Positions 1 to 9,904 of a DNA stretch of 64,000 nt are shown piece by piece. This stretch comes from Rhodococcus tibetensis (lineage in GTDB: Bacteria > Actinomycetota > Actinomycetes > Mycobacteriales > Mycobacteriaceae). The notes under the pieces were generated by a model. That model was given only the letters and a program-made list of their open reading frames with translations. It searched no databases and was not told the DNA's origin. Location: NCBI RefSeq assembly GCF_024438035.1, contig NZ_JANFQF010000004.1:236829-300828 (forward strand). The letters run 5' to 3'. How positions within the stretch are numbered: position 1 is the stretch's first letter; each line of letters begins with the position of its first letter. The position numbers and the translations under genes are program-made.

Positions 1-2
1 GC

Positions 3-1307
3 ACGAAGTCGGCCTGGGATTACGGCCCCTTGGGTGTCGAACTCAAGGACAACATCAAGAAGCAGTGGTGGCGCAACATGGTCACCAGCCGCGAGGACGT
101 CGTCGGTCTCGACTCGTCGGTGATTCTCCCGCGTGAGGTGTGGGTGGCGTCCGGCCACGTCGGCGTGTTCAACGACCCGTTGGTCGAGTGTCTCAACTGC
201 CACAAGCGTCACCGTCAGGACCACCTGCAGGAGGCGTATGCAGAGAAGAAGGGCCTCGACAATCCCGACGACGTCACCATGGACGTCATCGCGTGCCCCG
301 ACTGCGGCACAGTGGGCCGCTGGACCGAACCCCGTGACTTCAACATGATGCTCAAGACGTACCTCGGCCCGGTCGAGAGCGAAGAGGGCATGCACTACCT
401 CCGCCCGGAGACCGCGCAGGGCATCTTCGTGAACTTCGCGAACGTGCTCACCACGTCCCGCAAGAAGCCGCCGTTCGGTATCGGCCAGATCGGCAAGAGC
501 TTCCGCAACGAGATCACGCCCGGAAACTTCATCTTCCGCACCCGCGAGTTCGAGCAGATGGAGATGGAATTCTTCGTCAAGCCCGGCGAGGACGAAGAGT
601 GGCACCAGTACTGGATCGACTACCGCATGGACTGGTACACGGGCCTGGGCATCAACAAGGACAACCTGCGTCTGTACGAGCACACACAGGACAAGCTGTC
701 GCACTACTCCAAGCGGACCGTCGATATCGAGTATCGGTTCCACTTCCAGGGCAGCGAGTGGGGCGAGCTCGAGGGTGTGGCCAACCGCACCGACTTCGAT
801 CTCTCGACCCACTCGAAGCACTCGGGCACCGATCTCAGCTACTACGACCAGGCCAGCGGTGACCGGTACACGCCGTACGTCATCGAACCGGCAGCCGGCC
901 TCACCCGGTCCCTGATGGCCTTCCTCGTCGACTCCTACACCGAGGACGAGGCGCCCAACGCCAAGGGCGGAGTCGACAAGCGGACGGTGCTGCGGCTCGA
1001 CCGCCGTCTCGCGCCGGTGAAGGCCGCGGTGTTGCCGCTCTCCCGCAATGCCGATCTGACGCCCAAGGCCAAGGATCTGGCCGCGACGCTTCGGCAGAAC
1101 TGGAACGTCGAGTTCGACGACGCCGGCGCCATCGGTCGCCGCTACCGTCGACAGGACGAGATCGGTACACCGTTTTGCATCACGGTCGACTTCGACACCC
1201 TCGAGGACCATGCGGTCACCGTGCGTGAGCGTGATTCGATGACTCAGGAGCGAGTCGCGCTCGACCAGGTGGAGGGCTACCTGGCTCAGCGCCTTCTCGG
1301 CTGCTGA
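3..1307 (+). CDS. glyS: Glycyl-tRNA synthetase, 5' end outside window
   Basis: Class II aminoacyl-tRNA synthetase that charges tRNA-Gly in the cytoplasm. The reading frame is open from the first bases (in-frame codons from position 3, reading [11 protein letters not shown]), so about 434 residues of a usual 460 or so are present and only the N-terminus is missing. Typical bacterial GlyRS alpha2 landmarks are visible: the [11 protein letters not shown] block, the [25 protein letters not shown] block, and a C-terminal anticodon-binding region ending in a [11 protein letters not shown] tail. A CxxC/CxxC pair ([13 protein letters not shown]) lies in the insertion region. A strong hairpin follows the stop. 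Identification is firm; the true start cannot be seen. Confidence 0.97.
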   Translation, partial: TKSAWDYGPLGVELKDNIKKQWWRNMVTSREDVVGLDSSVILPREVWVASGHVGVFNDPLVECLNCHKRHRQDHLQEAYAEKKGLDNPDDVTMDVIACPDCGTVGRWTEPRDFNMMLKTYLGPVESEEGMHYLRPETAQGIFVNFANVLTTSRKKPPFGIGQIGKSFRNEITPGNFIFRTREFEQMEMEFFVKPGEDEEWHQYWIDYRMDWYTGLGINKDNLRLYEHTQDKLSHYSKRTVDIEYRFHFQGSEWGELEGVANRTDFDLSTHSKHSGTDLSYYDQASGDRYTPYVIEPAAGLTRSLMAFLVDSYTEDEAPNAKGGVDKRTVLRLDRRLAPVKAAVLPLSRNADLTPKAKDLAATLRQNWNVEFDDAGAIGRRYRRQDEIGTPFCITVDFDTLEDHAVTVRERDSMTQERVALDQVEGYLAQRLLGC

Positions 1308-1329
1308 TCAGAGATTCGAGGAATGGTGG

Positions 1330-1373
1330 GCAGATCCCCGGTGCGACCGTTTCGCAACCGCACCGGGATCTGC
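1330..1373 (+). terminator. Hairpin terminator after glyS
   Basis: A roughly 15-bp stem (GCAGATCCCCGGTGCG pairing with CGCACCGGGATCTGC, one bulged base) closes a loop of about 13 nt, 23 bp after the glyS stop. There is no long T run, which is common for actinobacterial terminators. It separates glyS from the small gene at 1405. Confidence 0.7.
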
Positions 1374-1404
1374 TTCCACTTGTGACAGACGAAAGGGGGC
1401 ACCG

Positions 1405-1518
1405 ATGAGTGATGTGCTGTTATGTGGTGCGTTGATGGTGGGGAGCGCAGGCTTTCTGGGACTCGCGGTAGCCCTGTTCGGGTCCGGTGGTACCCGCTCG
1501 TGCAGCGACGTCGAGTAG
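1405..1518 (+). CDS. Predicted 37-aa single-pass membrane peptide
   Basis: A short open frame from ATG 1405 to TAG 1516-1518, preceded by a good ribosome-binding site (GAAAGGGGG about 5 nt upstream). The product begins MSDVLLCGALMVGSAGFLGL and is dominated by one hydrophobic helix (about residues 4-25), followed by a short polar tail with a cysteine (GTRSCSDVE). It sits just after the glyS terminator and converges with the TPM-domain gene (12-bp gap). I do not recognise a family. The start signal and membrane-helix composition argue for a real small membrane protein, but coding status is inferred. Confidence 0.45.
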   Translation: MSDVLLCGALMVGSAGFLGLAVALFGSGGTRSCSDVE

Positions 1519-1530
1519 GCCCGCGGAAGG

Positions 1531-3612
1531 TCAGAACCGGCCGCCTCCGCTGATCCGGCCGGAGCTGCGCGGACCACCGAAGGAGCCCGGCCCGCCACCG
1601 AAACTACCGCCACCGAAACCGCCACGGGAACTGCGGCCTCCCCAGCTCCGGCCACCGCTGAATCCGCCCCGCATGACGCTGTCGATCAGTATTCCGCCGA
1701 GGACCGCGCCTGCGACATTCCCGCCGGCCCCGGGTCCGGGACCTTGACGAGACTCCCAGTCCTGCACGTCGTTTCGAGCAATACTCAGGGCGTCGACGGC
1801 GAGAGCCGAAGCGGCCTGCGCATGCTGCAGGGCACGGGAGACATCGGTGTCCCGCACCTGATGCGCGGCGGCGAGATGACGCTGTGCCTCGGTCAGCCGG
1901 GTCCTGGCCTCCGCACCGATCGCTCCGCGTCGGGTGCCGATGAAATCCGCGGCCGCAGTCACCTGTGACTGCGCTGCCACCACGTTCTGGTCGAGGCGCT
2001 GCTGGGCGCGTTCGGTCTGCCGGCGGGATTCCTGGGCCGCTGCCAGGACGGCGTCGAGTTCGGCGTCGGCCTTGACGATTGCGGTGAAGGTGCCGAGCGG
2101 ATCGGTGTCCTTCGAGGTGTGTGCCGCTTCGAGCGCGGTCTCGGCCGCGGCCCGGGTCGAGGAAAGTGGGTTACCACCCTGCTCGGTGAACTGGGCGGAA
2201 GTGGCGATACCGGCCTCGATGTCGCTGATCGCCGCTGGCAAGGCCGCGATCGCATGGCGGATGTTCTCGGCTGCATGATCGACGGCGTCGAGCAATGTCC
2301 GGGCCTGCTCGAGTGCTCCCTCTGCCCGGCGGATCGCCGAGACGGCCGGTCCCTGCTTTCCCGGCGGGAGGGCGACGGCGTCGCGCGCCTCGCTCACTGC
2401 TTGCTCCGCGAACGCCAACCGTTCCTGCACCATTGTCACATTGGTGGAGATGGACGCTAGCGTCTCGGCCGGGAACTGCGTCTGCAGAGCCTCGAGTGTG
2501 CGGGTGGACTCCGGAATGCGGACAGTCGCCGCGATGATGTCGCGAGTCAGCGCGTCGAGGCGCTCAGGCGCAGTGATCAGCAGATTCCGCAGACCGTCGA
2601 ACTCCTGGACCCGTTCGTCGAGTTCACGATCCGCCCGGCCGCAGGAGGAAATGATGTCGATCAGCATCTCCCGCTGCTGCTCAGAAGTCTCGGGAATCGC
2701 GTCGTCGAGTCGTTGGCGCACGGTGAAGGCGGTGGCCAGAGCAGCCTCCGCCTTCTCGAAGGCCGCCGTGAACGACGCCGTCGACTGTTCCCCGAACTCG
2801 CCGCGGGCGAGGTCGAGTTCTTCTCGGCTGGTGCGCAGCGCGTTGTCGGTGTCGACCAGAATTTCCTTGGCGCGCTCGTCCAGAGTGGGCAGCGACAGGG
2901 CCGCCAGTGCGTTGGTGTCCGCGGGGTCGATGTTCCTCGCGGCCGCGACGGCGTCCTCGGCCCGGTCGTTCTTCTTCTTCCGGGAGTACAGGACGACTCC
3001 GCCGACGCAGGCGGCCACCACGCCGCCGCCGATGAGCAGCGAGCGCACCGACATTCCGCCGCTCGCGCTCATCGCATCGCCGAGGCCTCCCGCCGCGGCA
3101 ATCGCACCACCCGACCAGTCATCCTCGCGCAGAGCGGGTTCGACCGCGTCGACGCGGATGCTCTCCGCTTCAGTGCTCGTGATCTCTTCGAGGCTGTCCG
3201 AGGCGATGAGGGTGTATTCGCGGTCGACGGTGGCGACTGCCAACAGCGCGTCACGGTCACCGAGCGAGGATGCCTGGGCTGTGCGATCAGCCCACGGTCC
3301 TGCGCCGAGACCGTCGAAGTCGGATACGTAGACAACCCACAACCGCACCTTGTGCTCGTCATAGAGCTGATCGATCGCGGCCTCGACCTCGGCTCGCTGA
3401 TCGTCGTCCAGCACGCCCACGTTGTCCGTGAGCTGAGTGGGCAACCGGAAGGGTGCATCGGCCGACGCGACCGCCGGTCCCCACAGGATCGTCACCACAG
3501 TCAGGACGGCTGCGACCGCAGCGAGGGCCGAGAACCGTAGAGCACGCGCAGCGGAAAATCGTCGACGGGACGACGGCAACTGTTCGAGCTCGAGTGGCGA
3601 TGCGAGTGGCAT
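1531..3612 (-). CDS. TPM-domain (YgcG/Psb32-type) membrane-anchored protein
   Basis: Protein of 693 aa. Order: basic N-terminus and a hydrophobic signal/anchor at about residues 20-50; a TPM domain at about 55-170 (LTDNVGVLDDDQR start, then VRLWVVYVSDFDG); a transmembrane helix at about 187-208 followed by RKKK; a long alanine/glutamate-rich helical region likely to be coiled coil (about 215-630); and a C-terminal tail extremely rich in Gly, Ser and Arg (GGFSGG, GGSFGGG repeats). TPM domains occur in envelope proteins and are usually placed outside the membrane. The long helical region plus glycine-rich tail is the arrangement seen in other actinobacterial members. The function is not known. 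It is divergent from the YdcF-like gene (69-bp spacer, likely two promoters). Confidence 0.8.
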   Translation of the reverse strand: MPLASPLELEQLPSSRRRFSAARALRFSALAAVAAVLTVVTILWGPAVASADAPFRLPTQLTDNVGVLDDDQRAEVEAAIDQLYDEHKVRLWVVYVSDFDGLGAGPWADRTAQASSLGDRDALLAVATVDREYTLIASDSLEEITSTEAESIRVDAVEPALREDDWSGGAIAAAGGLGDAMSASGGMSVRSLLIGGGVVAACVGGVVLYSRKKKNDRAEDAVAAARNIDPADTNALAALSLPTLDERAKEILVDTDNALRTSREELDLARGEFGEQSTASFTAAFEKAEAALATAFTVRQRLDDAIPETSEQQREMLIDIISSCGRADRELDERVQEFDGLRNLLITAPERLDALTRDIIAATVRIPESTRTLEALQTQFPAETLASISTNVTMVQERLAFAEQAVSEARDAVALPPGKQGPAVSAIRRAEGALEQARTLLDAVDHAAENIRHAIAALPAAISDIEAGIATSAQFTEQGGNPLSSTRAAAETALEAAHTSKDTDPLGTFTAIVKADAELDAVLAAAQESRRQTERAQQRLDQNVVAAQSQVTAAADFIGTRRGAIGAEARTRLTEAQRHLAAAHQVRDTDVSRALQHAQAASALAVDALSIARNDVQDWESRQGPGPGAGGNVAGAVLGGILIDSVMRGGFSGGRSWGGRSSRGGFGGGSFGGGPGSFGGPRSSGRISGGGRF

Positions 3613-3681
3613 GGCAGCAAATCTATCCGGTGTGGCGAGTCGTCACCGGGACACTTCGACGGCAGCTGGCAGAATCGGGGA

Positions 3682-4374
3682 GTGAATACTGCACCGAGCC
3701 GCGAACGCCACGACCTGCCGCGCCCCGAGGCGCACCTGGGGTTCGTCGGCACGTTGGCGCGGTGGACCCGCCGGGTGATCGTCGGAGTGGTCCTGGTCGC
3801 CGTCGCCCTCGTCTTCGGCACGGCAGTCCGGGTGTGGCAGGTGGCCCGGATCGACGACGTCTCCATCGCCGACGCCATAGTCGTATTGGGAGCCGCGCAG
3901 TACTCGGGGACGCCGTCGTCGGTGTTCGAGGCCCGACTCGAACAGGCCTACAAGCTCTACGAACAGGGCGTGGCCCCCGAGGTCATCACCGTTGGCGGAA
4001 AGCAGGAGGGTGACGAGTACACGGAGGCGGCGTCGGGCAAGAACTATCTGATCTCGCGCGGCGTCCCCGCCGACAGCATCACCGCAGTCGAGGAGGGGTC
4101 GGACACTCTGCTGAGCATCGAGGCGGTCAGCGAGACCATGGGGGAGCAGGGCATCAACTCGGCGGTTCTGGTCAGCGACCCGTGGCATTCACTGCGCACC
4201 CGCACGATGGCGCGCGACGCCGGACTCGACGCCTGGACGGCCCCCACCCGTCAGGGCCCGGCCGTCTTCACGCGAGAATCGCAGTTACACGGGATCGCCC
4301 GGGAGACCGGAGCCTTGATCTGGTACCAGCTCACCCACTTCTCCGCGGACTTCCCCTACACGGCAGGACAATGA
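3682..4374 (+). CDS. YdcF/SanA-like (DUF218) membrane-anchored protein
   Basis: Protein of 230 aa from GTG 3682, with one N-terminal transmembrane helix (about residues 29-48, [15 protein letters not shown]) and a DUF218 domain. Family landmarks are the [15 protein letters not shown] strand-loop, [31 protein letters not shown] and the C-terminal [12 protein letters not shown] segment. Members are linked to envelope integrity or polysaccharide metabolism, but the reaction is not established. The stop overlaps the next start (ATGATG at 4371-4376), so it is translationally coupled to dgt. Function remains open. Confidence 0.82.
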   Translation: MNTAPSRERHDLPRPEAHLGFVGTLARWTRRVIVGVVLVAVALVFGTAVRVWQVARIDDVSIADAIVVLGAAQYSGTPSSVFEARLEQAYKLYEQGVAPEVITVGGKQEGDEYTEAASGKNYLISRGVPADSITAVEEGSDTLLSIEAVSETMGEQGINSAVLVSDPWHSLRTRTMARDAGLDAWTAPTRQGPAVFTRESQLHGIARETGALIWYQLTHFSADFPYTAGQ

Positions 4375-5648
4375 TGGCCGGATACTCGACCCACGACGTC
4401 GCGCGGCGCGTCTCCGAGCCGCCCAAGCGGGCCGGCCTGCCGGGGAGTCGGATCGCGGCAGCCCAGCACCGTTCCGATTTCTCCCGGGACCGCGCGCGCG
4501 TGCAGCACTCGGCTGCGTTGCGCCGGCTCGCGGACAAGACTCAGGTGGTGGGGCCGAGGGACGGTGACACACCCCGTACCCGGTTGACCCATTCGATCGA
4601 GGTGGCGCAGATCGGCCGCGGGATCGCGGACGGACTCGGGTGCGACCCCGATCTGGTGGATCTGGCCGGACTCGCGCACGACATCGGCCACCCGCCTTAC
4701 GGCCACAATGGTGAGAAAGCACTCGACGAGGTCGCGGCGAACTGCGGCGGCTTCGAAGGCAACGCCCAGAACCTGCGCATCCTCACCAACCTCGAGCCGA
4801 AGGTCCTCGATCCTTCAGGCAACAGCGCCGGACTCAATCTCACGCGCGCGGCACTGGATGCGGCCATCAAGTACCCGTGGACGAGACCCCGCCCAGGTGC
4901 CAAGTTCGGGGCGTACGACGACGACGCCGAGGTGTTGATCTGGGTGCGCGAGGGTGCACCGGACAACCGTCGATGCCTCGAGGCCCAGGTGATGGACTGG
5001 GCCGACGATGTGGCGTATTCCGTTCACGACGTCGAGGACGGTGTGATCGCCGGCCGCATCGACCTGCGTTCCCTCGCCGATCCTGTGGAACAGCGGGCGC
5101 TGGCCGAACTGGGTGTTTCCGAGTTCCCCGGGCTGATCGTCGATGATCTCGTCGAGGCGGCGCATCGGCTCAGCCTCCTGCCTGTGGTGGTGGGCGTCGG
5201 CAGCTACGACGGCACGCTGACCAGCGCCGTCGCCTTGAAAAATCTGACCAGTGAATTGGTCGGCCGATTCGCCATAGCCGCGATCAGCGGCACGCGCGCG
5301 GTGAACGGCGACGAGCCGCTGGCCCGGTATGACGCCGACCTGGTGATCCCCCCGGTGGTGGCCTCCGAAGTGGCACTTCTGAAAACCGTCGCGCTGTACT
5401 ACGTGATGTCCGACTCCGGCCACAAGGCGCGTCAGGATCGCCAGCGTGACCGGATTCACCGAGTGGCCGAATGGCTCCTGGCCACCGCTCCGGCGGGGCT
5501 CGACCCCCTGCTGTTGCCCGCGTGGGACAAGGCCGGTGACGATTCCGCGCGGGTCCGGGTGATCGTCGACCAGATCGCCTCCTACACCGAGAGCAGGCTC
5601 GAACGCGTCGACAAGGCCAGCCTGGGGGCGCAAGCGAGCTGGGGCTGA
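4374..5648 (+). CDS. dgt: Deoxyguanosinetriphosphate triphosphohydrolase-like (dGTPase)
   Basis: HD-superfamily metal-dependent phosphohydrolase that cleaves dNTPs (classically dGTP) to the nucleoside and triphosphate, controlling dNTP pools. About 424 aa. The HD motif is split as in the family: an [13 protein letters not shown] histidine, then [18 protein letters not shown] supplying HD and the second histidine, and a later [13 protein letters not shown] aspartate. Two adjacent ATG codons (4371, 4374) overlap the preceding TGA. I use 4374 because it gives MAGYSTHD; 4371 adds one Met. It is followed 123 bp later by dnaG, an arrangement found across mycolata, fitting a nucleotide and replication theme. 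Confidence 0.93.
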   Translation: MAGYSTHDVARRVSEPPKRAGLPGSRIAAAQHRSDFSRDRARVQHSAALRRLADKTQVVGPRDGDTPRTRLTHSIEVAQIGRGIADGLGCDPDLVDLAGLAHDIGHPPYGHNGEKALDEVAANCGGFEGNAQNLRILTNLEPKVLDPSGNSAGLNLTRAALDAAIKYPWTRPRPGAKFGAYDDDAEVLIWVREGAPDNRRCLEAQVMDWADDVAYSVHDVEDGVIAGRIDLRSLADPVEQRALAELGVSEFPGLIVDDLVEAAHRLSLLPVVVGVGSYDGTLTSAVALKNLTSELVGRFAIAAISGTRAVNGDEPLARYDADLVIPPVVASEVALLKTVALYYVMSDSGHKARQDRQRDRIHRVAEWLLATAPAGLDPLLLPAWDKAGDDSARVRVIVDQIASYTESRLERVDKASLGAQASWG

Positions 5649-5771
5649 CGTAAAACGGGTGGGGCCGGCGTCAGCTACCTCGGTGACCGGTTCGCAGGGA
5701 TACCCGCGCCGCCGAACTGCTGATTCCGAGTCGAAAATTGCGCCCCCACCGGAGCGCCTAGACTGTGTGCC

Positions 5772-7706
5772 GTGGCTGGCCGAATCCCTGATCGAGACGT
5801 TGCGGCCATTCGCGAGCGCACCCGCATCGAGGACATTGTGGGGGAGTACGTGTCCCTCAAACGTGCCGGGGGTGACTCGATGAAGGGCCTGTGCCCGTTT
5901 CACGACGAGAAGTCGCCGTCGTTCCATGTTCGGCCCAACCACGGCCACTATCACTGCTTCGGTTGTGGTGAAGGCGGTGACGTCTACTCGTTCCTGCAGA
6001 AGATCGACCACATCAGCTTCGTCGAGGCCGTCGAGCAGTTGGCCGACCGCCTGAACTATTCGATCTCCTACGAGGGTGGCGGCACCTCGGTCCAACGAGA
6101 CCGCGGCACTCGCGCGCGACTGGTGGCGGCCAATGCGGCCGCCCAGGAGTTCTATGCCGCGCGTCTGCAGGAACCGGACGCGCAGGCTGCCCGCGACTAC
6201 CTGACGGAGCGCAATTTCGACGCACACGCCGCGCAGCAGTTCGGTTGCGGTTACGCGCCCGACGGCTGGGATGTCCTCACGAAGCATCTGCTGGGCAAGG
6301 GTTTCGAGGTCAAGGAACTCGAGGCGGCGGGCTTGTCGAAGGCCGGTCGCCGCGGTCACATCGACCGCTTCCATCGTCGCCTGCTCTGGCCGATCCGCAA
6401 CCTGTCCGGAGACGTCATCGGCTTCGGTGCACGCAAGCTCTTCGACGACGACACGATGCCGGGTAAGTACGTCAACACCCCGGAAACCATGCTGTACAAG
6501 AAGTCTCAGGTGCTCTTCGGTCTGGATGTCGCCAAGCGCGACATCGCCAAAGGGCATCAGGCCGTCGTGGTCGAGGGCTACACCGATGTGATGGCGATGC
6601 ACATGGCGGGGGTGAAAACGGCCGTTGCCGCCTGCGGAACCGCGTTCGGTGAAGAACATCTGTCGATGTTGCGTCGATTGATGATGGACGACAGTTTTCA
6701 TCGCGGTGAGATCATCTACACCTTCGATGGTGATGCGGCCGGCCAAGCTGCTGCCATGAAGGCCTTTCAAGGGGATCAGAAGGTCGCAGGGCAGACGTAC
6801 GTTGCGATCGCGCCGGAAGGTATGGATCCCTGCGAACTCCGTCAGAAGTCCGGAGACGCCGCCGTCCGCGATCTCGTGGCCCGGCGCACCCCACTGTTCG
6901 AGTTCGTCATCAAATCGATCCTCGCCGAGATCGATATGGATACGGCCGACGGCCGGGCCGAGGCGTTGCGTCGGGCGGTGCCCGTGGTCGGGCAGATCAA
7001 GGAAAAGACGCTCCGGGACAGCTATGCCACGCAGTTGGACGGCTGGGTGGGCTGGAACAACATTCCGTACATTCGCGAACGAGTGAACAGCGAAGCACGT
7101 AAGCATGCGTCGACCCGCGGGTCGGTGCCCGCCCCACCGCGTCGGCAGGCGGCCCGAGAGGGCGCCGCCGAGGCCTCTGCGCTGCCCGTCGGCATTCAGC
7201 GCCCCAGGCCCAACGACCCGACCCTCTGGACCCAGCGAGATGCTCTCAAGAGCGCGCTCCAGTACCCGTCGATCGCCGGCACGGTCTTCGACTCGCTGCC
7301 CGTCGAGACCTTCACACACCCGGCGTACGTGATGATCCGCGAAGCGATGATCGCCGCCGGTGGAACGAGTGCAGGCCTCGGCGGAGGCGAGTGGGTCGAC
7401 GCCGTCAGCCGGGGAGTGGGCGACATCACAGCGGCATCGCTGGTGTCCGAACTCGCCGTCGAGCCACTTCCCGCCGAAGAAGACCGAGTTCCCCGATACA
7501 TCTCCGGAGTACTCGCACGCCTGCAGGAGGTGTGGGTGGGGGAGCAGGTGGCCGAGCTGAAGTCCAAGCTGCAGCGCATCTCCCCGGCCACCGAGTCGGA
7601 CGAATTCCACTCCCTGCTCGGCGACCTCGTCGCCCTGGAGCAATACCGCCGCAGCCTCCTCGATCAGGCGATCGGCGACACCACCAGGGACGGGATGGCC
7701 GGCTGA
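5772..7706 (+). CDS. dnaG: DNA primase
   Basis: Primase that makes RNA primers for the replication fork. 644 aa from GTG 5772, the usual size for actinobacteria. The CHC2 zinc finger is seen as C41-x2-H44-x17-C62-x2-C65 (CPFHDE to CFGC). The catalytic core includes the EGYTDVMAMH Toprim glutamate and FDGDAAGQAA acidic motif. The C-terminal part (from about residue 470) is the helicase-interacting region. It lies downstream of dgt. The minus-strand gene at 7720-7968 converges with it, leaving only 13 bp. A GCCGGC-TGACC-GCCGGC stem-loop spans its stop codon (7698-7714) and may help end transcription. Confidence 0.97.
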   Translation: MAGRIPDRDVAAIRERTRIEDIVGEYVSLKRAGGDSMKGLCPFHDEKSPSFHVRPNHGHYHCFGCGEGGDVYSFLQKIDHISFVEAVEQLADRLNYSISYEGGGTSVQRDRGTRARLVAANAAAQEFYAARLQEPDAQAARDYLTERNFDAHAAQQFGCGYAPDGWDVLTKHLLGKGFEVKELEAAGLSKAGRRGHIDRFHRRLLWPIRNLSGDVIGFGARKLFDDDTMPGKYVNTPETMLYKKSQVLFGLDVAKRDIAKGHQAVVVEGYTDVMAMHMAGVKTAVAACGTAFGEEHLSMLRRLMMDDSFHRGEIIYTFDGDAAGQAAAMKAFQGDQKVAGQTYVAIAPEGMDPCELRQKSGDAAVRDLVARRTPLFEFVIKSILAEIDMDTADGRAEALRRAVPVVGQIKEKTLRDSYATQLDGWVGWNNIPYIRERVNSEARKHASTRGSVPAPPRRQAAREGAAEASALPVGIQRPRPNDPTLWTQRDALKSALQYPSIAGTVFDSLPVETFTHPAYVMIREAMIAAGGTSAGLGGGEWVDAVSRGVGDITAASLVSELAVEPLPAEEDRVPRYISGVLARLQEVWVGEQVAELKSKLQRISPATESDEFHSLLGDLVALEQYRRSLLDQAIGDTTRDGMAG

Positions 7707-7719
7707 CCGCCGGCTGCGC

Positions 7720-7968
7720 TCACCGGTTCTTCAACTGATCGTGGGGAACGAACACCGTGGTGTCCTCGTCGATCGGCTTCATCGGCTCGAGCTTCGGCTG
7801 CGTGTTCAGCGAATCGGACAGCTTCTGACGGGACACCTGCAATACCTTTTTGGTGGCCGGGCTCGTGGCCACAGCCCTCGTTGCCCGGCTGATCTGTTCG
7901 TAGCGTGCACGTCCCGCTCGCGTACCCAGCACGTACCCAGCCGCGATACCGATCAACAACCGCATCAT
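7720..7968 (-). CDS. Small conserved membrane-associated protein
   Basis: I place the start at the first of two ATGs (7968/7965), which directly follow a GGAGGAAG ribosome-binding site; an in-frame ATG further upstream (8004) lacks one. The 82-aa product starts MMRLLIGIAAGYVLGTRAGR, a short glycine-rich helix with GxxxG-like spacing as in YtxH-like proteins, followed by a basic amphipathic stretch and a charged tail with PMKPIDEDTTVF. No catalytic motif is visible. It converges with dnaG. Similar small proteins are common beside dnaG in mycolata as far as I recall; the role is unknown. Confidence 0.65.
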   Translation of the reverse strand: MMRLLIGIAAGYVLGTRAGRARYEQISRATRAVATSPATKKVLQVSRQKLSDSLNTQPKLEPMKPIDEDTTVFVPHDQLKNR

Positions 7969-8105
7969 TCCCGCTTCCTCCCGGTGCACATCGACCTTCT
8001 CCATCCTGCCTGATAGGTCGACAGGCAGCCGATTTGGTACTGGGGTAGGGCTATGCGCTACAGTTTCTCAGGCGTCGCCGGGAACGGCGAAGCACAGCAG
8101 AATAA

Positions 8106-8178
8106 TCCCCTGTAGCTCAATTGGCAGAGCTTCCGACTGTTAATCGGACGGTTGCTGGTTCGAGTCCAGCCGGGGGAG
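8106..8178 (+). tRNA. tRNA-Asn (GTT)
   Basis: A 73-nt cloverleaf. Acceptor TCCCCTG pairs with CGGGGGA (one U-G), the anticodon loop is CTGTTAA with anticodon GTT, and the T arm is GCTGG-TTCGAGT-CCAGC. The discriminator is G and CCA is not encoded. A strong hairpin terminator follows within 5 nt. Confidence 0.95.
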
Positions 8179-8182
8179 CACC

Positions 8183-8217
8183 GAAACCCCCGCCCCGTTC
8201 TTCCGGGCGGGGGTTTC
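8183..8217 (+). terminator. Rho-independent-like terminator after tRNA-Asn
   Basis: A 12 to 13-bp perfect stem, GAAACCCCCGCCC against GGGCGGGGGTTTC, with a short loop (CGTTCTTCC). It lies directly behind tRNA-Asn and, because it is symmetric, could also work on the other strand. Confidence 0.8.
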
Positions 8218-8306
8218 TGCTGTGCTCGGGGTGAATCCGGATCGGTGTGCGTCCCAGGCGAGTACATTCCCGCTGTATCGACAGCAAATCGACCGCGGGG
8301 TGTGCG

Positions 8307-9509
8307 ATGAGTGAGGACGGCGGCCAGGCAGAGGGGACCGGGTCGGCCGGACGCATCGGTTCGCGCGACGCCCCGCGGTGGCTGCGACCGGCCATCTTCT
8401 ACGTTCTCCTCGCAGTGGCCGCCTACCAGATGTCGGGCTGGCTGTTCCACAACCTGCGAGGCTTTCTGGGGTTGCTGTTCCTCGCGTGGTTGTTCAGCAT
8501 CACCATCGAGCCTGTCGTCGATTGGATGGCCTCGCGGGGTGTGCGCCGGGGCGCCGCCACCGGACTGGTCCTGTTCGCTCTGTTCGTCGCCGCCATCGGA
8601 TTCCTGGCTCTGTTCGGAACGCTCCTCGCCCAGCAGCTCGCCCAGCTGCTGAAGGCCCTTCCGGGCGCGCTCTCCTCGGTCACCGAGTGGTCCAATCGCG
8701 TTCTCGACACGGATTTCGCGACGGGTGACGACCTGATTCATCTCACCCCCGACACCATCCGTGACCTTGCGCAGCGTTTCACCCCAGGGGTTCTGGGCGT
8801 CTTGTCGTCACTACTCGGCGTCGTGTTCCAGATGCTGACGTTGCTGTTGTTCGTGTTCTACATGTCGGCGCAGGGCCCCACACTTCGCCGTACGATCTCG
8901 AGCTGGTTTCCGGCGCGGCAACAGCGCGTCATCTCCACGGTCTGGGAAATATCGGTCGAGAAGACCGGGGGATACATGGTGTCGCGGCTGATCCTCGCCG
9001 CGGTGAGCGCAGTCTCCACCGGAGTCTTCCTCGTGCTCATCGGCGTCCCGTATTGGCTACCGCTCGCGTTGTGGACGGGGGTCGTCTCGCAGTTCGTCCC
9101 CACCCTGGGCACGTATCTCGCAATCGCCTTGCCGGCGATCATCGCGGCGGCAGCGCAGCCGATGGACGGCGTGTGGGTGGTGGCATTCGGAACGGTCTAT
9201 CAGCAGGTGGAAAATTACATCCTCCACCCGCGTATCACCTCGCGAACTGTCTCGATCCACCCTGCGGTCGCGTTCGGATCGGTCATCGTCGGTGCGTCGT
9301 TGTTCGGAGCGGTCGGTGCGCTGATCTCTGTCCCCGTGGTCGCGGCGATCCAAGCCCTGGTCGAAACCTACGGGCGACGTTACGAACTCGTCGCCGACGA
9401 AGCGCAGGCCGGCGAAGCGCGTGCCGACGAGAGGCGACCGGAAGTCACTTCAGTCGAACAGCGCGAACACGCGCGCGACGAAAAAGGCCGCGATCCCGAG
9501 GATCAGTAG
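8307..9509 (+). CDS. AI-2E/PerM-family permease
   Basis: About 400 aa from ATG 8307 (GCGGGG upstream); an in-frame ATG at 8247 lies too close to the terminator and gives a non-hydrophobic extension. The protein has the family layout: paired N-terminal transmembrane helices (FYVLLAVAAYQMSGW; LGLLFLAWLFSITIEPVVDWM), a helix about residue 100, a soluble middle part with the TPDTIRDLAQRF segment, then helix clusters with LPLALWTGVVSQFVPTLGTYLA and VENYILHPRITSRTVSIHP near the C-terminus. These permeases export small molecules or ions; the substrate cannot be inferred. The last 60 bp overlap the convergent small gene at 9450-9680. Confidence 0.85.
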   Translation: MSEDGGQAEGTGSAGRIGSRDAPRWLRPAIFYVLLAVAAYQMSGWLFHNLRGFLGLLFLAWLFSITIEPVVDWMASRGVRRGAATGLVLFALFVAAIGFLALFGTLLAQQLAQLLKALPGALSSVTEWSNRVLDTDFATGDDLIHLTPDTIRDLAQRFTPGVLGVLSSLLGVVFQMLTLLLFVFYMSAQGPTLRRTISSWFPARQQRVISTVWEISVEKTGGYMVSRLILAAVSAVSTGVFLVLIGVPYWLPLALWTGVVSQFVPTLGTYLAIALPAIIAAAAQPMDGVWVVAFGTVYQQVENYILHPRITSRTVSIHPAVAFGSVIVGASLFGAVGALISVPVVAAIQALVETYGRRYELVADEAQAGEARADERRPEVTSVEQREHARDEKGRDPEDQ

Positions 9510-9680
9510 GCCGACCAATACGAAGGTGAGTACTGGCAGTGTGCGCCCCGGCATCGGTTGAGGATGAGATAGACCTGAGGTCTGTCCCGCGTCGGGTGGT
9601 GTGTCACCCGCGGGAGCGCCACCGCCTCTTTCGAGTGCGGGTGCATCCTCCGGATCCGGACCTGGTTGCTGATTGCTCAC
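9450..9680 (-). CDS. Small proline-rich membrane protein
   Basis: 76 aa starting at GTG 9680, chosen because GGAGGGAG lies about 4 nt upstream. The N-terminal half is Pro/Gly/Asp-rich and probably disordered (SNQQPGPDPEDAPALERG). The C-terminal half is one hydrophobic helix (LPVLTFVLVGLLILGIAAFF) ending VARVFALFD. It overlaps the 3' end of the convergent AI-2E-type permease gene by 60 bp. No family recognised; the ribosome-binding site and clean membrane helix support coding. Confidence 0.6.
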   Translation of the reverse strand: MSNQQPGPDPEDAPALERGGGAPAGDTPPDAGQTSGLSHPQPMPGRTLPVLTFVLVGLLILGIAAFFVARVFALFD

Positions 9681-9904
9681 CTTGCTCCCTCCACGAACTG
9701 CTGTCCTTTGCAATCCCGTGACGACGACGGCTGACTGCAGAGGTACCCGCGGCCGCGGCATCCCACACCGCGCGCCGCAACAGGCTTGTGACGACCAGAA
9801 CGCACAGCCGCGGATGCCGCGGAATTCGAGCCGCATCCCGACTGCTGCTTCAGGGCGCGGGCACGGTAACATCGGCTCGCCGCAGTCCGGACATCCGCGG
9901 CGAT

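Noticed and set aside
4815..7643. A 942-codon open frame on minus opposite dgt and dnaG
   Set aside because: It is the antisense shadow of two well-supported genes in GC-rich DNA; its translation has no recognisable domain and is rich in Arg, His and Gly.
7698..7714. GCCGGC-TGACC-GCCGGC as a firm dnaG terminator
   Set aside because: The arms are self-complementary 6-mers common in GC-rich DNA and there is no T run; kept only as a remark under dnaG.
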